NCBI GenBank assembly: GCA_027310305.1
Contig: DAIDBD010000021.1
Coordinates: 1-41,954 of the forward strand
Source of the DNA: Herminiimonas sp.
GTDB taxonomy: Bacteria > Pseudomonadota > Gammaproteobacteria > Burkholderiales > Burkholderiaceae_D
Reading direction: 5' to 3'
DNA: 41,954 nucleotides
A program made the position numbers and the translations under genes. The notes under the pieces were generated by a model, which had not been told where the DNA came from, searched no databases, and worked only from the letters and a program-made list of their open reading frames with translations. Numbering within the stretch: the stretch's first letter is position 1; each line of letters starts with the position of its first letter. Of the stretch, positions 26,825-35,086 are shown one piece after another.

Positions 26825-27658
26825 ATGAATACAAATCCAAACAACAGTCACTGCCCTCACCCGCTGGACGTGGCGACGTTGCTCACGCCGATCGAAACCG
26901 GACTGTATCGCGGCGAGACAAGCGCGGCATACGGCAACATGGTCGGTCCTTTCGGCGGCATCATTTCCGCGGTCCTGATGAACGCGGTCTGGATGCATCC
27001 CGAGCGTCTGGGCGAGCCGATTGCACTGACAGTCAATTTCGCCGGACCGATCGACGACGGCGAATTCATCGTCACAGCCAGGGCGTCGCGGACCAATCGC
27101 ACCACGCAGCATTGGTATATCGAGCTGAGGCAAGGCGATCAGGTCGGCGCGACAGCGACCGCAGTGTTTGCCACCAGACGCGACACCTGGTCGGCGACCG
27201 AGGTGAATTTCCCGGCGGTTGCTACGGCTGCGACGATAGAGCGCGAACCTGTGATCGAACGTGCGAAATGGACTGCCGCATATGACATGCGGTTTCTGCA
27301 CGGCGGACTCGATCTTGACGGGGAAGCCGTGAGCGATCGGGATTCCGTCAGTTCGCTCTGGATCCGCGATGAACCGCCGCGTCCGCTCGACTTCGTTTCG
27401 CTGGCCGCCATCTGCGATGCATTTTTCCCGCGCATTTTTGTGCGCCGTCCGAAATGGGTGCCGATCGGCACGGTGTCGCTGACGACTTATTTTCATGCCG
27501 ATGCCGCCGCGCTCAAGCTGCAAGGCGACCGTCCGATGTTCGGCACGGCGCGCGCGCTGCATTTCGGCAAGGGCTACTTCGACCAGACGGCGGAAATGTG
27601 GAGCGACAACCAGGCCTTGCTCGCCACCAGCCATCAGGTGGTGTATTACAAGGAATAG
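26825..27658 (+). CDS. Acyl-CoA thioesterase-like double-hotdog protein
   Basis: 277-residue protein of the TesB-like/4HBT_3 acyl-CoA thioesterase group. The first hotdog domain covers roughly 25-125 (TGLYRGETSAAYGNMVGPFGGIISAVLMNAV, then PIALTVNFAGPIDDGEF). The second covers 150-270 (FDQTAEMWSDNQALLATSHQVVYY). It would hydrolyse acyl-CoA to free acid and CoA; the chain specificity is unknown. The ATG at 26825 is chosen over a GTG at 26813, though neither has a strong ribosome-binding site. It lies between the MFS gene (144 bp upstream) and the conserved hypothetical gene (92 bp downstream), so these may be separate units. Confidence 0.85.
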   Translation: MNTNPNNSHCPHPLDVATLLTPIETGLYRGETSAAYGNMVGPFGGIISAVLMNAVWMHPERLGEPIALTVNFAGPIDDGEFIVTARASRTNRTTQHWYIELRQGDQVGATATAVFATRRDTWSATEVNFPAVATAATIEREPVIERAKWTAAYDMRFLHGGLDLDGEAVSDRDSVSSLWIRDEPPRPLDFVSLAAICDAFFPRIFVRRPKWVPIGTVSLTTYFHADAAALKLQGDRPMFGTARALHFGKGYFDQTAEMWSDNQALLATSHQVVYYKE

Positions 27659-27689
27659 ACCGGTTTGCCCGGATCAGGCATTGCCCGGT

Positions 27690-27767
27690 GGCGGCAGCGG
27701 AATTCGTCTATGATGGAACGCCCAATCCCCTCGATGCGAGCGCCGCAGCAATGACCGACATTCCATC
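27690..27767 (+). repeat. 78-bp leader duplication, copy 2 (promoter/start of the hypothetical gene)
   Basis: 77% identical, without gaps, to 25264-25341. It contains AATTCGTC-TATGAT (27701-27714), which could be a -10-like element, and the ATG (27751) of the hypothetical gene 35 bp later. This is probably the source copy, because its ATG begins a protein I recognise as conserved. Confidence 0.65.
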
Positions 27768-28257
27768 CTTCGATATGCCCGATGAATCCGCGCAGGATCG
27801 CGATACCAAAACGCCGCGACTGTGGCGCGATGCCGGCTGGACCGCGCGCGTCATCAAGAACGAAGACGACGAAGGCTGGGCTGTGGAAATGATCAAGGAC
27901 GGTGAACCCGAACCGGCGCTGGTCGGTCCGTGGACGATGGGCCGCGACAAGAAGAATCCGAAGCCGCTTGATACCGCCGCGTTCAATACGCTGGTCAAGA
28001 CCGCATCGGAAGTATTGCGCCGGCACGAACAGCAACTGCATGCGATGCTGCACAAGAGCATCGCGGTGAGCGGGCGATCCGCAACGTTCAACGTCACGCT
28101 GGACATCGTGCCCGATGAAGACGACCCTTATGCGTTGCTGGCCGCTTGCGATGACGCCGGCGAACAGATCGCCCAGGTGCGCGTCGCGCCGACCTTCAAG
28201 CTGAACATGACCAGCGCCACCGCATGGATCGAGAACGATTTTCGCAAGCCCGGCTGA
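27751..28257 (+). CDS. Conserved hypothetical protein of Burkholderiales
   Basis: 168-residue soluble acidic protein with no signal peptide or membrane segment. Recognisable conserved blocks are RDTKTPRLWRDAGWTARVIKN, VGPWTMGRDKKNPKPLD, ASEVLRRHEQQLHAMLHK, LDIVPDEDDPYALL and EQIAQVRVAPTFKL. I recall the same blocks in uncharacterised proteins of Cupriavidus, Burkholderia and Oxalobacteraceae, but know of no assigned function. The ATG at 27751 is preferred because conservation starts there. It lies alone between the thioesterase gene and a repeat-rich intergenic region. The leader is duplicated 2.4 kb upstream. Confidence 0.85.
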   Translation: MTDIPSFDMPDESAQDRDTKTPRLWRDAGWTARVIKNEDDEGWAVEMIKDGEPEPALVGPWTMGRDKKNPKPLDTAAFNTLVKTASEVLRRHEQQLHAMLHKSIAVSGRSATFNVTLDIVPDEDDPYALLAACDDAGEQIAQVRVAPTFKLNMTSATAWIENDFRKPG

Positions 28258-28318
28258 TCGGAGCGCTTGCCGGCTTGGCAGCGATTTGTGTCAGCAATCG
28301 ACTATCAGGCTTATGGCG

Positions 28319-28355
28319 GATTAGCATGGCGATCTCCAATTTTAAAATGCTAATC
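28319..28355. repeat. 9-bp perfect inverted repeat downstream of the hypothetical gene
   Basis: GATTAGCAT (28319-28327) and ATGCTAATC (28347-28355) are separated by 19 nt, 62 bp past the stop codon at 28257. The loop contains TTTTAAA. It might be a weak terminator or an operator; no T-run follows the right arm. Confidence 0.5.
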
Positions 28356-28445
28356 TATCGTAAAACAGTGTGCGCCGTATGTGCGCTATCAAACGTTGTG
28401 ATCGCTTGCATCCTTGTACCCATGATGTCGAGGACAGCATGCCGT

Positions 28446-28755
28446 TAGACAAAAGTCGGTATTTAAAGAGACAAAAATTAATGTTGTCCCGTGCGGAAAA
28501 CATGCGGCGCAATACGCTTCGCTATTGACGACCGGAGGAAGTCCCTTTTCTGGACGCCCTACTACTAACTACGACCAACGGAAGTCCATGTTCGGACGAC
28601 CAACGGAAGTCCATGTTCGGACGACCAATGGAAGTCCATGTTCGGACGACCGAAGGAAGTCCGTGTTCGGACGGCCAAAGGAAGCCTGGTAGGGCGTCAA
28701 TAAGCGAAGCGCATTGCGCCGCATGTGTCGTTTAAATTACCAACCTTTATGTAAT
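28446..28755. mobile_element. MITE-like intergenic repeat element, copy B
   Basis: An approximately 300-bp non-coding element with imperfect terminal inverted repeats. The left outer end (GTCGGTATTTAAAGAGACA, near 28455-28473) pairs loosely with the right outer end (complement of TGTCGTTTAAATTACCAAC). The inner arms pair 28503-28530 with 28695-28723 (core GCGGCGCAAT...TATTGACG, one mismatch and one indel). The centre holds a 25-bp tandem array. The outer ends resemble those of copy C (GTCAGTATTCAAAGCGACA), so the element has conserved boundaries. No transposase gene and no clear target duplication were found. It ends about 25 bp after the RidA gene stop. Confidence 0.7.
28571..28689. repeat. 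25-bp tandem repeat array, about 4.7 units
   Basis: Units start at 28571, 28596, 28621 and 28646. The first two are identical, the third has one change and the fourth three or four; a fifth partial, degenerate unit starts at 28671. Each unit begins ACGACCAACGGAAGTCC and ends TGTTCGG. There are no spacers. The same unit occurs once in copy A (8013-8038) and in part in the loop of copy C. Confidence 0.9.
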
Positions 28756-28780
28756 CCGCAAGCGCCGATTTAAATTTCAT

Positions 28781-29173
28781 TTATTCCGGCACCACCGCCG
28801 TGACCTCAATCTCGACCCGCGCGTCATCCTCGATCAGCGCCACCACCTGCACCGCCGTCATCGCCGGAAAATGCCTGCCGATGATTTCACGATAGGCGAT
28901 GCCGATCTCCTTGTAGGCAGTGATGTATTCTTTCTTGTCCACCACATACCAGGTCATCCGCACGATATGTTCCGGCGCGGCTTTTGCCTCGGCCAGCACC
29001 TCGACGATATTGCGCAGCGCCTGGCGCACCTGGCCGGCAAAATCGTCGGTGTGGAATTTGCCCTGGCTATCCCAGCCGATCATGCCGCTGATGCAGACGG
29101 TGCGTCCGGTTGCGGCGATGCCGTTGCTGTAGCCTTTCGGGCGTGCCCAGCCGGGCGGTTGCAGGAAGTGCAT
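28781..29173 (-). CDS. RidA/YjgF-family protein, probable enamine/imine deaminase
   Basis: 130-residue protein of the RidA (YER057c/UK114) family, known to hydrolyse reactive enamine/imine intermediates. Recognisable blocks are YSNGIAATGRTVCISGMIGW, QALRNIVEVLAEAKAAPEHIVRMTWYV, FPAMTAVQVVALIEDDARVEIEV; the conserved substrate-binding Arg lies in DDARVEIE. AAAGGA lies about 8 nt before the ATG. It is the last gene of the aromatic-CoA cluster, 30 bp after the thioesterase. Similar proteins occur in the Azoarcus evansii 2-aminobenzoate clusters. Here it may hydrolyse the amino-enone/imine formed from 2-aminobenzoyl-CoA after ring reduction; that specific role is inference. Confidence 0.9.
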   Translation of the reverse strand: MHFLQPPGWARPKGYSNGIAATGRTVCISGMIGWDSQGKFHTDDFAGQVRQALRNIVEVLAEAKAAPEHIVRMTWYVVDKKEYITAYKEIGIAYREIIGRHFPAMTAVQVVALIEDDARVEIEVTAVVPE

Positions 29174-29203
29174 CAGAGTCCTTTCGAGATTAGGTTATTC
29201 GGT

Positions 29204-29647
29204 TCAAGCCAAGCAAAACGGCGTGATGCGCAAACGCATTTCCTCGCTGATGGGTACCGCACGGCACTTTTGCAAATCCATCATCACCAATATCAGTTTG
29301 GCGCGCACACGCTCCTTGCCGGACGGCCCGCGCAACCGGATCGCCAGCGTGATGGAACTGCCGCCGACTTTTTCGACTTGCAATGTCGCTTGCAGCACGT
29401 CGCCCAGTTCGCTCGGTGCGATGAAATCGGTTTCGATATGAATCGTCGGCAATCCCAGTCCGCGCGTCATGTGCAGTTCGCGAAAGTTGATGCCCAGACC
29501 GTTAGCGCACCAGTCCTCCACAACATTGTTGAACATTTCAAAATAGCGCGGATAGAACACGATGCCGGCCGGATCGCAATCGCCGAAGCGCACGAGAATC
29601 TGCGTCGAAAAAGATTTACCGAAATCGGGTGCGATTGAATCAGCCAT
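29204..29647 (-). CDS. 4-hydroxybenzoyl-CoA-thioesterase-like hotdog protein
   Basis: 147-residue single-hotdog thioesterase of the YbgC/4HBT group. The catalytic Asp is D25 in [22 protein letters not shown], matching the Asp of Pseudomonas 4-hydroxybenzoyl-CoA thioesterase. The ATG at 29647 overlaps the acyl-CoA dehydrogenase stop by 8 bp, so translation is probably coupled; a longer reading from 29692 would overlap that gene much more. In this cluster it may release CoA from stalled aromatic or alicyclic thioesters. If the pathway were salicylyl-CoA/gentisyl-CoA, it would be the step freeing gentisate. Confidence 0.9.
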   Translation of the reverse strand: MADSIAPDFGKSFSTQILVRFGDCDPAGIVFYPRYFEMFNNVVEDWCANGLGINFRELHMTRGLGLPTIHIETDFIAPSELGDVLQATLQVEKVGGSSITLAIRLRGPSGKERVRAKLILVMMDLQKCRAVPISEEMRLRITPFCLA

Positions 29648-30827
29648 TTGACGCCGCCGCGCTTGCCGTATCGCGCAACAGTTCGCGTGCAATGATCAAT
29701 TGCTGCACTTCGGTTGCGCCTTCGTAAATCCGCAACGAGCGGATTTCACGATACAGCCGCTCGACCGGTTGCTCGCTGACCACGCCGAGGCCACCGAACA
29801 TCTGCACCGCAGCGTCGATCACTTGCTGCGCCGTTTCGGTCGCGGTCAATTTCGCCATCGCCGCTTCCTTGGTGATGCGTTCGCCCTGGTCGCGCTGCCA
29901 TGCGGCCCGATAGGTGAGCAATGCCGCCGCGTCGATGCCGGTCGCCATCTGCGCCAGCTTGGCTTGGGTCAACTGGAAATCGGCCAGGGTTTGTCCGAAC
30001 ATCTTGCGCGTGGTCGTGTGCCGCAGCGCTTCGTCCAGTGCGCGCCGCGCAAATCCGAGCGCGGCAGCGGCCACCGAAGTGCGGAAGATATCCAGCGTCG
30101 CCATCGCGACCTTGAAGCCCTGCCCCGCGTCGCCCAGACGATGGTCAGCAGGCACGCGGCAATCGGTGAATTTGAGACGCGCCAGCGGATGCGGCGCGAT
30201 CACGTCGATGCGCTCGGCAATTTCGAATCCGGGCAGGCCGGCATCCACGATGAAGGCCGAGATGCCGCGTGCGCCGGGCGCTTCGCCGGTGCGTGCGAAC
30301 ACAACATACAAGTCGGCGATGCCGCCGTTGGAAATCCAGGTCTTTTCGCCGTTCAGCAGGTAATGATCGCCCTCTTGTCTTGCCGCGCACTGCATCGCCG
30401 CCACGTCCGATCCGGCGTCCGGTTCGGACAATGCAAATGCGGCAATCGCATCGCCGGCGCCGACGCGCGTCAGATATTGCTGCTTGTTGGCCTCGCTGCC
30501 GAACAGCGTGATCGCGCCGGACCCCAGGCCCTGCATCGCGAACGCGAAATCCGCCAGGCCGGAATGGCGTGCCAGCGTCTCGCGGATCAAACATACCGCA
30601 CGCGTATCGATCGCATCGCCGGCCGCGCCGTAAGCTGTGCCGCCGATCGCGTATTTTAGCCAGCCGGCTTCTCCCAGTTGCGCCACCAGGCGGCGGCAGG
30701 CGGCATCGACATCCTTGTCATGCTGCTGTGAAATGGTGCGGCTAGCCCATGCGTCGAGCGACAGCGCCAGCTCGCGATGCTGCGGCGTCAGGAAAGGCCA
30801 GTTCAGATAATTTTTGTCGGACATCAT
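29640..30827 (-). CDS. Acyl-CoA dehydrogenase
   Basis: 395-residue flavoprotein of the acyl-CoA dehydrogenase family (FAD-dependent alpha,beta-desaturation of an acyl-CoA). Blocks include [38 protein letters not shown], the C-terminal helices [21 protein letters not shown], and [21 protein letters not shown]. The catalytic Glu is E369 in [10 protein letters not shown]. Two ATG codons start the frame (30827 and 30824) after a GAGAAG. It lies between the crotonase (102 bp upstream) and the thioesterase (8-bp overlap). It probably oxidises the ring-opened or alicyclic CoA ester in the aromatic pathway; the substrate is inferred only from context. Confidence 0.93.
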   Translation of the reverse strand: MMSDKNYLNWPFLTPQHRELALSLDAWASRTISQQHDKDVDAACRRLVAQLGEAGWLKYAIGGTAYGAAGDAIDTRAVCLIRETLARHSGLADFAFAMQGLGSGAITLFGSEANKQQYLTRVGAGDAIAAFALSEPDAGSDVAAMQCAARQEGDHYLLNGEKTWISNGGIADLYVVFARTGEAPGARGISAFIVDAGLPGFEIAERIDVIAPHPLARLKFTDCRVPADHRLGDAGQGFKVAMATLDIFRTSVAAAALGFARRALDEALRHTTTRKMFGQTLADFQLTQAKLAQMATGIDAAALLTYRAAWQRDQGERITKEAAMAKLTATETAQQVIDAAVQMFGGLGVVSEQPVERLYREIRSLRIYEGATEVQQLIIARELLRDTASAAASNG

Positions 30828-30850
30828 CTTCTCAATTTGTTGGAGACAGA

Positions 30851-30889
30851 GTTCCTTCGATACGCTGCGCTACTCAGGACGAACGGACC
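30851..30889. repeat. Dispersed-type repeat in the gap between crotonase and dehydrogenase
   Basis: The segment around TTCGATACGCTGCG...CTCAGGACGAACGG resembles a short intergenic repeat (CTTCGA...CTCAGGACGAACGG) that I recall as frequent in betaproteobacterial genomes. Only one copy is seen here. It lies inside an apparent operon and may add RNA structure between the two genes. Confidence 0.4.
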
Positions 30890-30929
30890 TGATCAGGGTA
30901 GCTTTCACTTCACTCTGTCCCGCAATTGT

Positions 30930-31784
30930 TTAATCACCTTCGAAAACCGGTTTTTGTTTTGCAACGAATGCATGATAGGCGCGATGGAAATCGTTGGTCG
31001 CCATGCAGATCGCCTGCGCCTGCGCTTCGGCTTCGATCGCTTCGTCGACGCCCATGTTCCATTCCTGCTGCAGCATTTTCTTCGTCATGCCGTGCGCAAA
31101 GGTCGGGCCCTGCGCCAGATCGGCGGCGAATGCCTGCGCGTCCGCCAGCATGGTTTCAGGCGCGCACAGGCGGTTATAAAAACCCCAGCGCTCCGCTTCT
31201 TCGCCGCTCATGCTGCGCCCGGTATACAGCAGTTCGGAGGCGCGGCCCTGTCCGATCACGCGCGGCAACAGCGCGCAGGCACCCATGTCGCAACCGGCCA
31301 GCCCGACGCGCGCAAACAGGAACGCGGTCTTGCTGCGCGCCGTGCCGAACCGGATATCGGACGCCAGCGCCAGCAATGCGCCGGCGCCGGCGCAGATGCC
31401 GTCGATCGCGGCCACGATCGGCTGCGGACAGGCACGCATCGCCTTCACGACATCGCCGGTCATCCGCGTGAAGGCGAGCATGCCCGGCATGTCGAGCCTG
31501 GTCAGCGGGCCGATGATGTCGTGCACGTCGCCGCCGGAACAGAAGTTGTCGCCGGCGCCGGCGATCACGACCGTTTTCACATCGTCGGCATAAGCCAGCG
31601 CGCGGAACAGTTCGCGCAGTTCGGCATACGAATCGAAAGTCAGCGGATTCTTGCGCTCGGGCCGATCGAGCGTCAGCGTCGCAACGCCCTGTTTCACGTT
31701 GAACCGGAAATGCCGGGCCTGATGATCGGCCAGGCTGGTTCGATTGCCGGGCAATTGTTGCGGTTGTCCAGGTAAATAACGCAT
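30930..31784 (-). CDS. Enoyl-CoA hydratase/isomerase-family (crotonase) protein with altered active site
   Basis: 284-residue crotonase-fold protein. The CoA/oxyanion-hole segments are [14 protein letters not shown] and [24 protein letters not shown]. In canonical hydratases the next block reads PE-V-G-L with the first catalytic Glu. Here it is [19 protein letters not shown], so that Glu is replaced by Arg and an Asp appears in GCDMG, somewhat like the MenB/BadI branch. The second Glu position is kept (ASELLYTG). Simple hydration is therefore doubtful; C-C bond hydrolysis or another crotonase reaction on the alicyclic CoA ester is possible. AAGGAAGA lies before the ATG, near the marR stop (11-bp gap). 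Confidence 0.9.
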   Translation of the reverse strand: MRYLPGQPQQLPGNRTSLADHQARHFRFNVKQGVATLTLDRPERKNPLTFDSYAELRELFRALAYADDVKTVVIAGAGDNFCSGGDVHDIIGPLTRLDMPGMLAFTRMTGDVVKAMRACPQPIVAAIDGICAGAGALLALASDIRFGTARSKTAFLFARVGLAGCDMGACALLPRVIGQGRASELLYTGRSMSGEEAERWGFYNRLCAPETMLADAQAFAADLAQGPTFAHGMTKKMLQQEWNMGVDEAIEAEAQAQAICMATNDFHRAYHAFVAKQKPVFEGD

Positions 31785-31795
31785 GGCGGTCTTCC

Positions 31796-32353
31796 TTATT
31801 CGGCGGGTTCGGATGAGTCGTTGAGATGATGCTTCATTTGCGACAGCAGCTGGATCAGTCTGGCCTTGTCCGGCGCCGACACGCCGCCCAGCAGTTCGGC
31901 GATCCAGCCTTCATGCACCGCCGCCATGCGTTCGAACGCGCGCCGTCCGGCGGCAGTCAGCTTCACGCTGTACACGCGCCGGTCGTTCGGGTCCGGCACG
32001 CGCACCACCAGCTTTTCCTGTTCAAGCTGATCGGTGATGCCGGTGATGTTGCCGCCGGTGACCATCATCCGCTTCGATAATTCTCCCATGCGCAAGCCTG
32101 CGGGATGCCGCTGCAACTGCGCCATCAGATCGAAGCGCGGCAGGGTGATGCCGAATTCATTGCGCAGCCGCGTGCGGATTTCGGTTTCGATGCGTACCGT
32201 GCACGACAGCATGCGCAGCCATAACTTCAATGACTGATGATGATCTTGCGTCAAGCGCGTTTCGAGATCGAACACCTGGCCGGATTCATGGTGCGCGCCG
32301 GCTGGCTTGCTGTCTGCCTTGTTCGCCTCATTCCTCGCTGCTTTATTTGCCAT
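31796..32353 (-). CDS. MarR-family regulator of the aromatic-CoA cluster
   Basis: 185-residue MarR protein with an extended N-terminus of about 40 residues rich in Ala/Lys/His. The winged helix runs from about 55 to 150 ([40 protein letters not shown], wing [16 protein letters not shown]). AAAGG lies 7 nt before the ATG. It sits inside the operon, between the monooxygenase (87 bp) and the crotonase (11 bp). MarR repressors of aromatic-CoA pathways usually respond to the CoA-thioester intermediate; 2-aminobenzoyl-CoA would be the expected ligand by analogy. A palindrome in the ligase promoter (36724-36743) is its best candidate operator. Confidence 0.92.
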   Translation of the reverse strand: MANKAARNEANKADSKPAGAHHESGQVFDLETRLTQDHHQSLKLWLRMLSCTVRIETEIRTRLRNEFGITLPRFDLMAQLQRHPAGLRMGELSKRMMVTGGNITGITDQLEQEKLVVRVPDPNDRRVYSVKLTAAGRRAFERMAAVHEGWIAELLGGVSAPDKARLIQLLSQMKHHLNDSSEPAE

Positions 32354-32440
32354 TCCTATACCTTTATGCGACTCGCGAAAAACAAGGAAAAGGCAGCGCG
32401 CGCCATGCGCACCCTGCTCTCTCCGGATTGACTTGCATCG

Positions 32441-34840
32441 TCATCCCTCCAGCAGCCTGGCTGCGATTTGCTGCGGCGTCAGCCCGCCATTGGCGGCGGC
32501 AATCTGCTTGTCGCGTTGCAGATTGCGCTCCAGTTGCACCTTCGCCGCCTGGTACTGCTTCGGCCATGCGATGTCGAGATAGCCGATTTTCGCCGCTTCA
32601 TTCAAGGTCCATGCCGGATTGGCCAGATGCGGGCGCGCGATCGCGCACAGGTCGGCGCGGCCGGCGGCAATGATGCTGTTGGCATGATCGGCTTCGAAGA
32701 TCGAACCGACGGCAATGGTCGGAATGCCGGCTTCATTGCGGATGCGATCTGAAAACGGCGTCTGGAACATGCGGCCGTAAACCGGCTGCTCCTTTTTGCT
32801 GACCTGCCCGGATGAACAGTCGATCATGTCGGCGCCGGCCTGCTTGAACAGCTTTGCGATCGCGACTGCATCGTCCGGCGTAATGCCGCCCTCGACCCAG
32901 TCATGCGCCGAGATGCGCACGCTGATCGGCCTATGCTGCGGCCATGCCGCGCGAACGGCGGCGAATACTTCGAGCGGATAGCGGCAGCGGTTTTCCAGCG
33001 AACCGCCGTAGGCATCGGTGCGATGGTTGGTCAGCGGCGAGATGAAGGTCGATAACAGATAGCCGTGCGCGCAATGCAGTTCCAGCCAGTCGAATCCGGC
33101 TTCCGCCGCGGCGCGTGCCGCGCGCACGAAATCGGCCTTGATCCGTTCCATGTCTTCCGGGGTAGCAGCGCGCGCCGTGTGCGACATGCCTTCGACATAT
33201 TGCTGCGCGGACGCCGCGAGCAACGGCCAGTTGCCGCTTTCCAGCGGCTGGTCGATGCCGTCCCACGCACGCCGGGTCGAACCTTTCGGGCCGGCATGGC
33301 CGATCTGCATCGCGATCTTCGCATCCGAGTTGGCATGCACGAAATCGACGATGCGCTTCCATGCCTGCGTATGTTCCGGCGTGTACAGACCGGGACAGGC
33401 CGGCGTGATGCGCGCATCCGCCGATACGCAAGTCATCTCGGCAAACACCAGCCCGGCGCCACCCATCGCGCGGCTGCCCAGATGGACCAGGTGATAATCG
33501 CCGGCGACGCCATCGACTGCCGAATACTGCGCCATCGGCGACACGACGATGCGGTTTTTCAGCACCGTGCCGCGCAGCCTGAACGGCGTCAGCATCGGCG
33601 GAATGCTGCGGCCGGGCCGGATGTCGGGTGGCGGCAATCCGGCCTGCGCAAACGCGCGCGCGGCAATCCAGTTTTCATGGCGTTCCACATAGCCGGCATC
33701 GCGCAGCCGCAGATTTTCATGCGACAGACGCTGGCTGCGCGTCAGCATCGAATAGGCGAATTGCTCCGCTTCCATCGCCGTATAGCGCTCGACGTTTTCA
33801 AACCATTCCATCGAGTTGCGCGCCGCGCTCTGGATTTTCAGCACTTCCACCACACGCAATTCCTGGTACGCGGCCATGACTTTTTCCATCCCGTCGCCGC
33901 CGAATTTCTCGAAGCAGCGCGCCAGTTCGATCGCATCTTCCAGCGCCAGCTTGGTGCCGGAGCCGATCGAAAAATGCGCGGTATGCGCGGCATCGCCCAT
34001 CAGCACCACCGGCACGCGCTTGCCGCCGATGTCGTTCCAGTGCACCCAGTTATTGCAAATGATGCGCGGGAATTTTATCCACATCGCGGAACCGCGCAGA
34101 TGCGTTGCGTTGCTCATCAGCGATTGGCCGTCCAGATAGTTCGCGAACAGCTTTTCGCAAAACGCGATCGCCTGTTGCTGGCTCATCCGGTCGAGCCCGG
34201 CTTTCAACCACACGTCTTCCGGCGTTTCGACGATGAAGGTGGACGTGTCGCCGTCGTACTGGTACGCATGCGCCTGGAACCAGCCGTGTTCGGTTTGTTC
34301 GAATGCAAACGTGAACGCATCGAATTTCTTCTTCGTGCCGAGCCAGACGAAGCGGCACTTGCGCGCTTCGATGTCGGGCTGATAACTCGATGCGTAGCGG
34401 GTGCGAATGCGGCTGTTCAAGCCGTCGCATGCGATCACCAGATCGGCGTCGTATTCTGCTGCGATGTGCCGATCGTCGGTCACATCGGTTTCGAATACCA
34501 GCCTGACGCCCAGTTCTTCACAGCGCTGCTGCAGAATATTCAATAAGCGCTTGCGTCCGATGCCGCAAAAGCCGTGACCGCCGGACGTGACCGACTGTCC
34601 TTTGAAATGCGTATCGATGTCGTCCCAGTGATTGAACGACTGCAGGATCGTGCGCGCGGTCGGTTCATCGGCATTGACCAGGTTGCCCAGCGTCTGGTCC
34701 GAAAACACGACGCCCCAGCCGAACGTGTCGTACGCGCGATTGCGTTCGATCACGGTGATCTCGTGCGCCGGATTCTGCTTTTTCATCAGCAGGCCGAAAT
34801 ACAGTCCCGCCGGCCCGCCGCCGATGCATACGATCTTCAT
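32441..34840 (-). CDS. abmA: 2-Aminobenzoyl-CoA (or salicylyl-CoA) monooxygenase/reductase, FAD monooxygenase-OYE fusion
   Basis: 799-residue two-domain flavoprotein. Residues 1 to about 385 form a class-A FAD monooxygenase: GGGPAG at 7-12 and [22 protein letters not shown] for FAD. From about 415 to 770 there is an Old-Yellow-Enzyme domain ([51 protein letters not shown]). This fusion is the architecture of Azoarcus evansii 2-aminobenzoyl-CoA monooxygenase/reductase, which hydroxylates and then reduces the ring using NADH and O2. Databases often name it 'bifunctional salicylyl-CoA 5-hydroxylase/oxidoreductase'. The ATG at 34840 has AAGGAG at ideal spacing; an upstream in-frame start at 34873 is unsupported. 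Anthranilate is favoured over salicylate because of the RidA and beta-oxidation-type neighbours. Confidence 0.9.
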   Translation of the reverse strand: MKIVCIGGGPAGLYFGLLMKKQNPAHEITVIERNRAYDTFGWGVVFSDQTLGNLVNADEPTARTILQSFNHWDDIDTHFKGQSVTSGGHGFCGIGRKRLLNILQQRCEELGVRLVFETDVTDDRHIAAEYDADLVIACDGLNSRIRTRYASSYQPDIEARKCRFVWLGTKKKFDAFTFAFEQTEHGWFQAHAYQYDGDTSTFIVETPEDVWLKAGLDRMSQQQAIAFCEKLFANYLDGQSLMSNATHLRGSAMWIKFPRIICNNWVHWNDIGGKRVPVVLMGDAAHTAHFSIGSGTKLALEDAIELARCFEKFGGDGMEKVMAAYQELRVVEVLKIQSAARNSMEWFENVERYTAMEAEQFAYSMLTRSQRLSHENLRLRDAGYVERHENWIAARAFAQAGLPPPDIRPGRSIPPMLTPFRLRGTVLKNRIVVSPMAQYSAVDGVAGDYHLVHLGSRAMGGAGLVFAEMTCVSADARITPACPGLYTPEHTQAWKRIVDFVHANSDAKIAMQIGHAGPKGSTRRAWDGIDQPLESGNWPLLAASAQQYVEGMSHTARAATPEDMERIKADFVRAARAAAEAGFDWLELHCAHGYLLSTFISPLTNHRTDAYGGSLENRCRYPLEVFAAVRAAWPQHRPISVRISAHDWVEGGITPDDAVAIAKLFKQAGADMIDCSSGQVSKKEQPVYGRMFQTPFSDRIRNEAGIPTIAVGSIFEADHANSIIAAGRADLCAIARPHLANPAWTLNEAAKIGYLDIAWPKQYQAAKVQLERNLQRDKQIAAANGGLTPQQIAARLLEG

Positions 34841-34904
34841 CGCCACTCCTTGATGCTGCATGTGTGATGCCATGCTGCGATGTTATTTGTCCACGAAAAA
34901 CATT

Positions 34905-35086
34905 ACTCAGGAGTCAGTATTCAAAGCGACAAATTTTGACGCCCTCGGCGCAAAAAGACATGCGGCGCAATACGCTTCGCTATTGACGCCCTACCAGGCT
35001 TCCGTTGGTCGTAGTTGGTAGTAGGGCGTCAATAAGCGCAGCGCATTGCGCCGCATGTGCCGTTCAAATTACTGACCTCTGTGTAA
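34905..35086. mobile_element. MITE-like intergenic repeat element, copy C, inside the aromatic-CoA operon
   Basis: About 180 bp between the ligase stop and the monooxygenase start. The outer ends match as imperfect terminal inverted repeats: CAGGAGTCAGTA (34908-34919) versus the complement of TACTGACCTCTG (35070-35081), 10 of 12 identical, with ATTAC just outside on both sides. The inner arms pair 34959-34994 with 35021-35057 (two mismatches, one indel) around a 26-nt loop carrying part of the 25-bp unit seen in copy B. The right end abuts, and may overlap, the ligase stop codon. No coding capacity and no convincing target duplication. Confidence 0.72.

Noticed and set aside
28224..28448. 74-codon plus-strand frame
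   Set aside because: Overlaps the end of the hypothetical gene, contains the inverted repeat, has no ribosome-binding site and no recognisable product.
28571..28689. CRISPR array
   Set aside because: The 25-bp units are directly adjacent with no spacers, lie inside a repeat element, and no cas gene is present.
33065..34546. 493-codon plus-strand frame
   Set aside because: Antisense to the monooxygenase/OYE gene, whose motifs are clear; no motif in the antisense translation.
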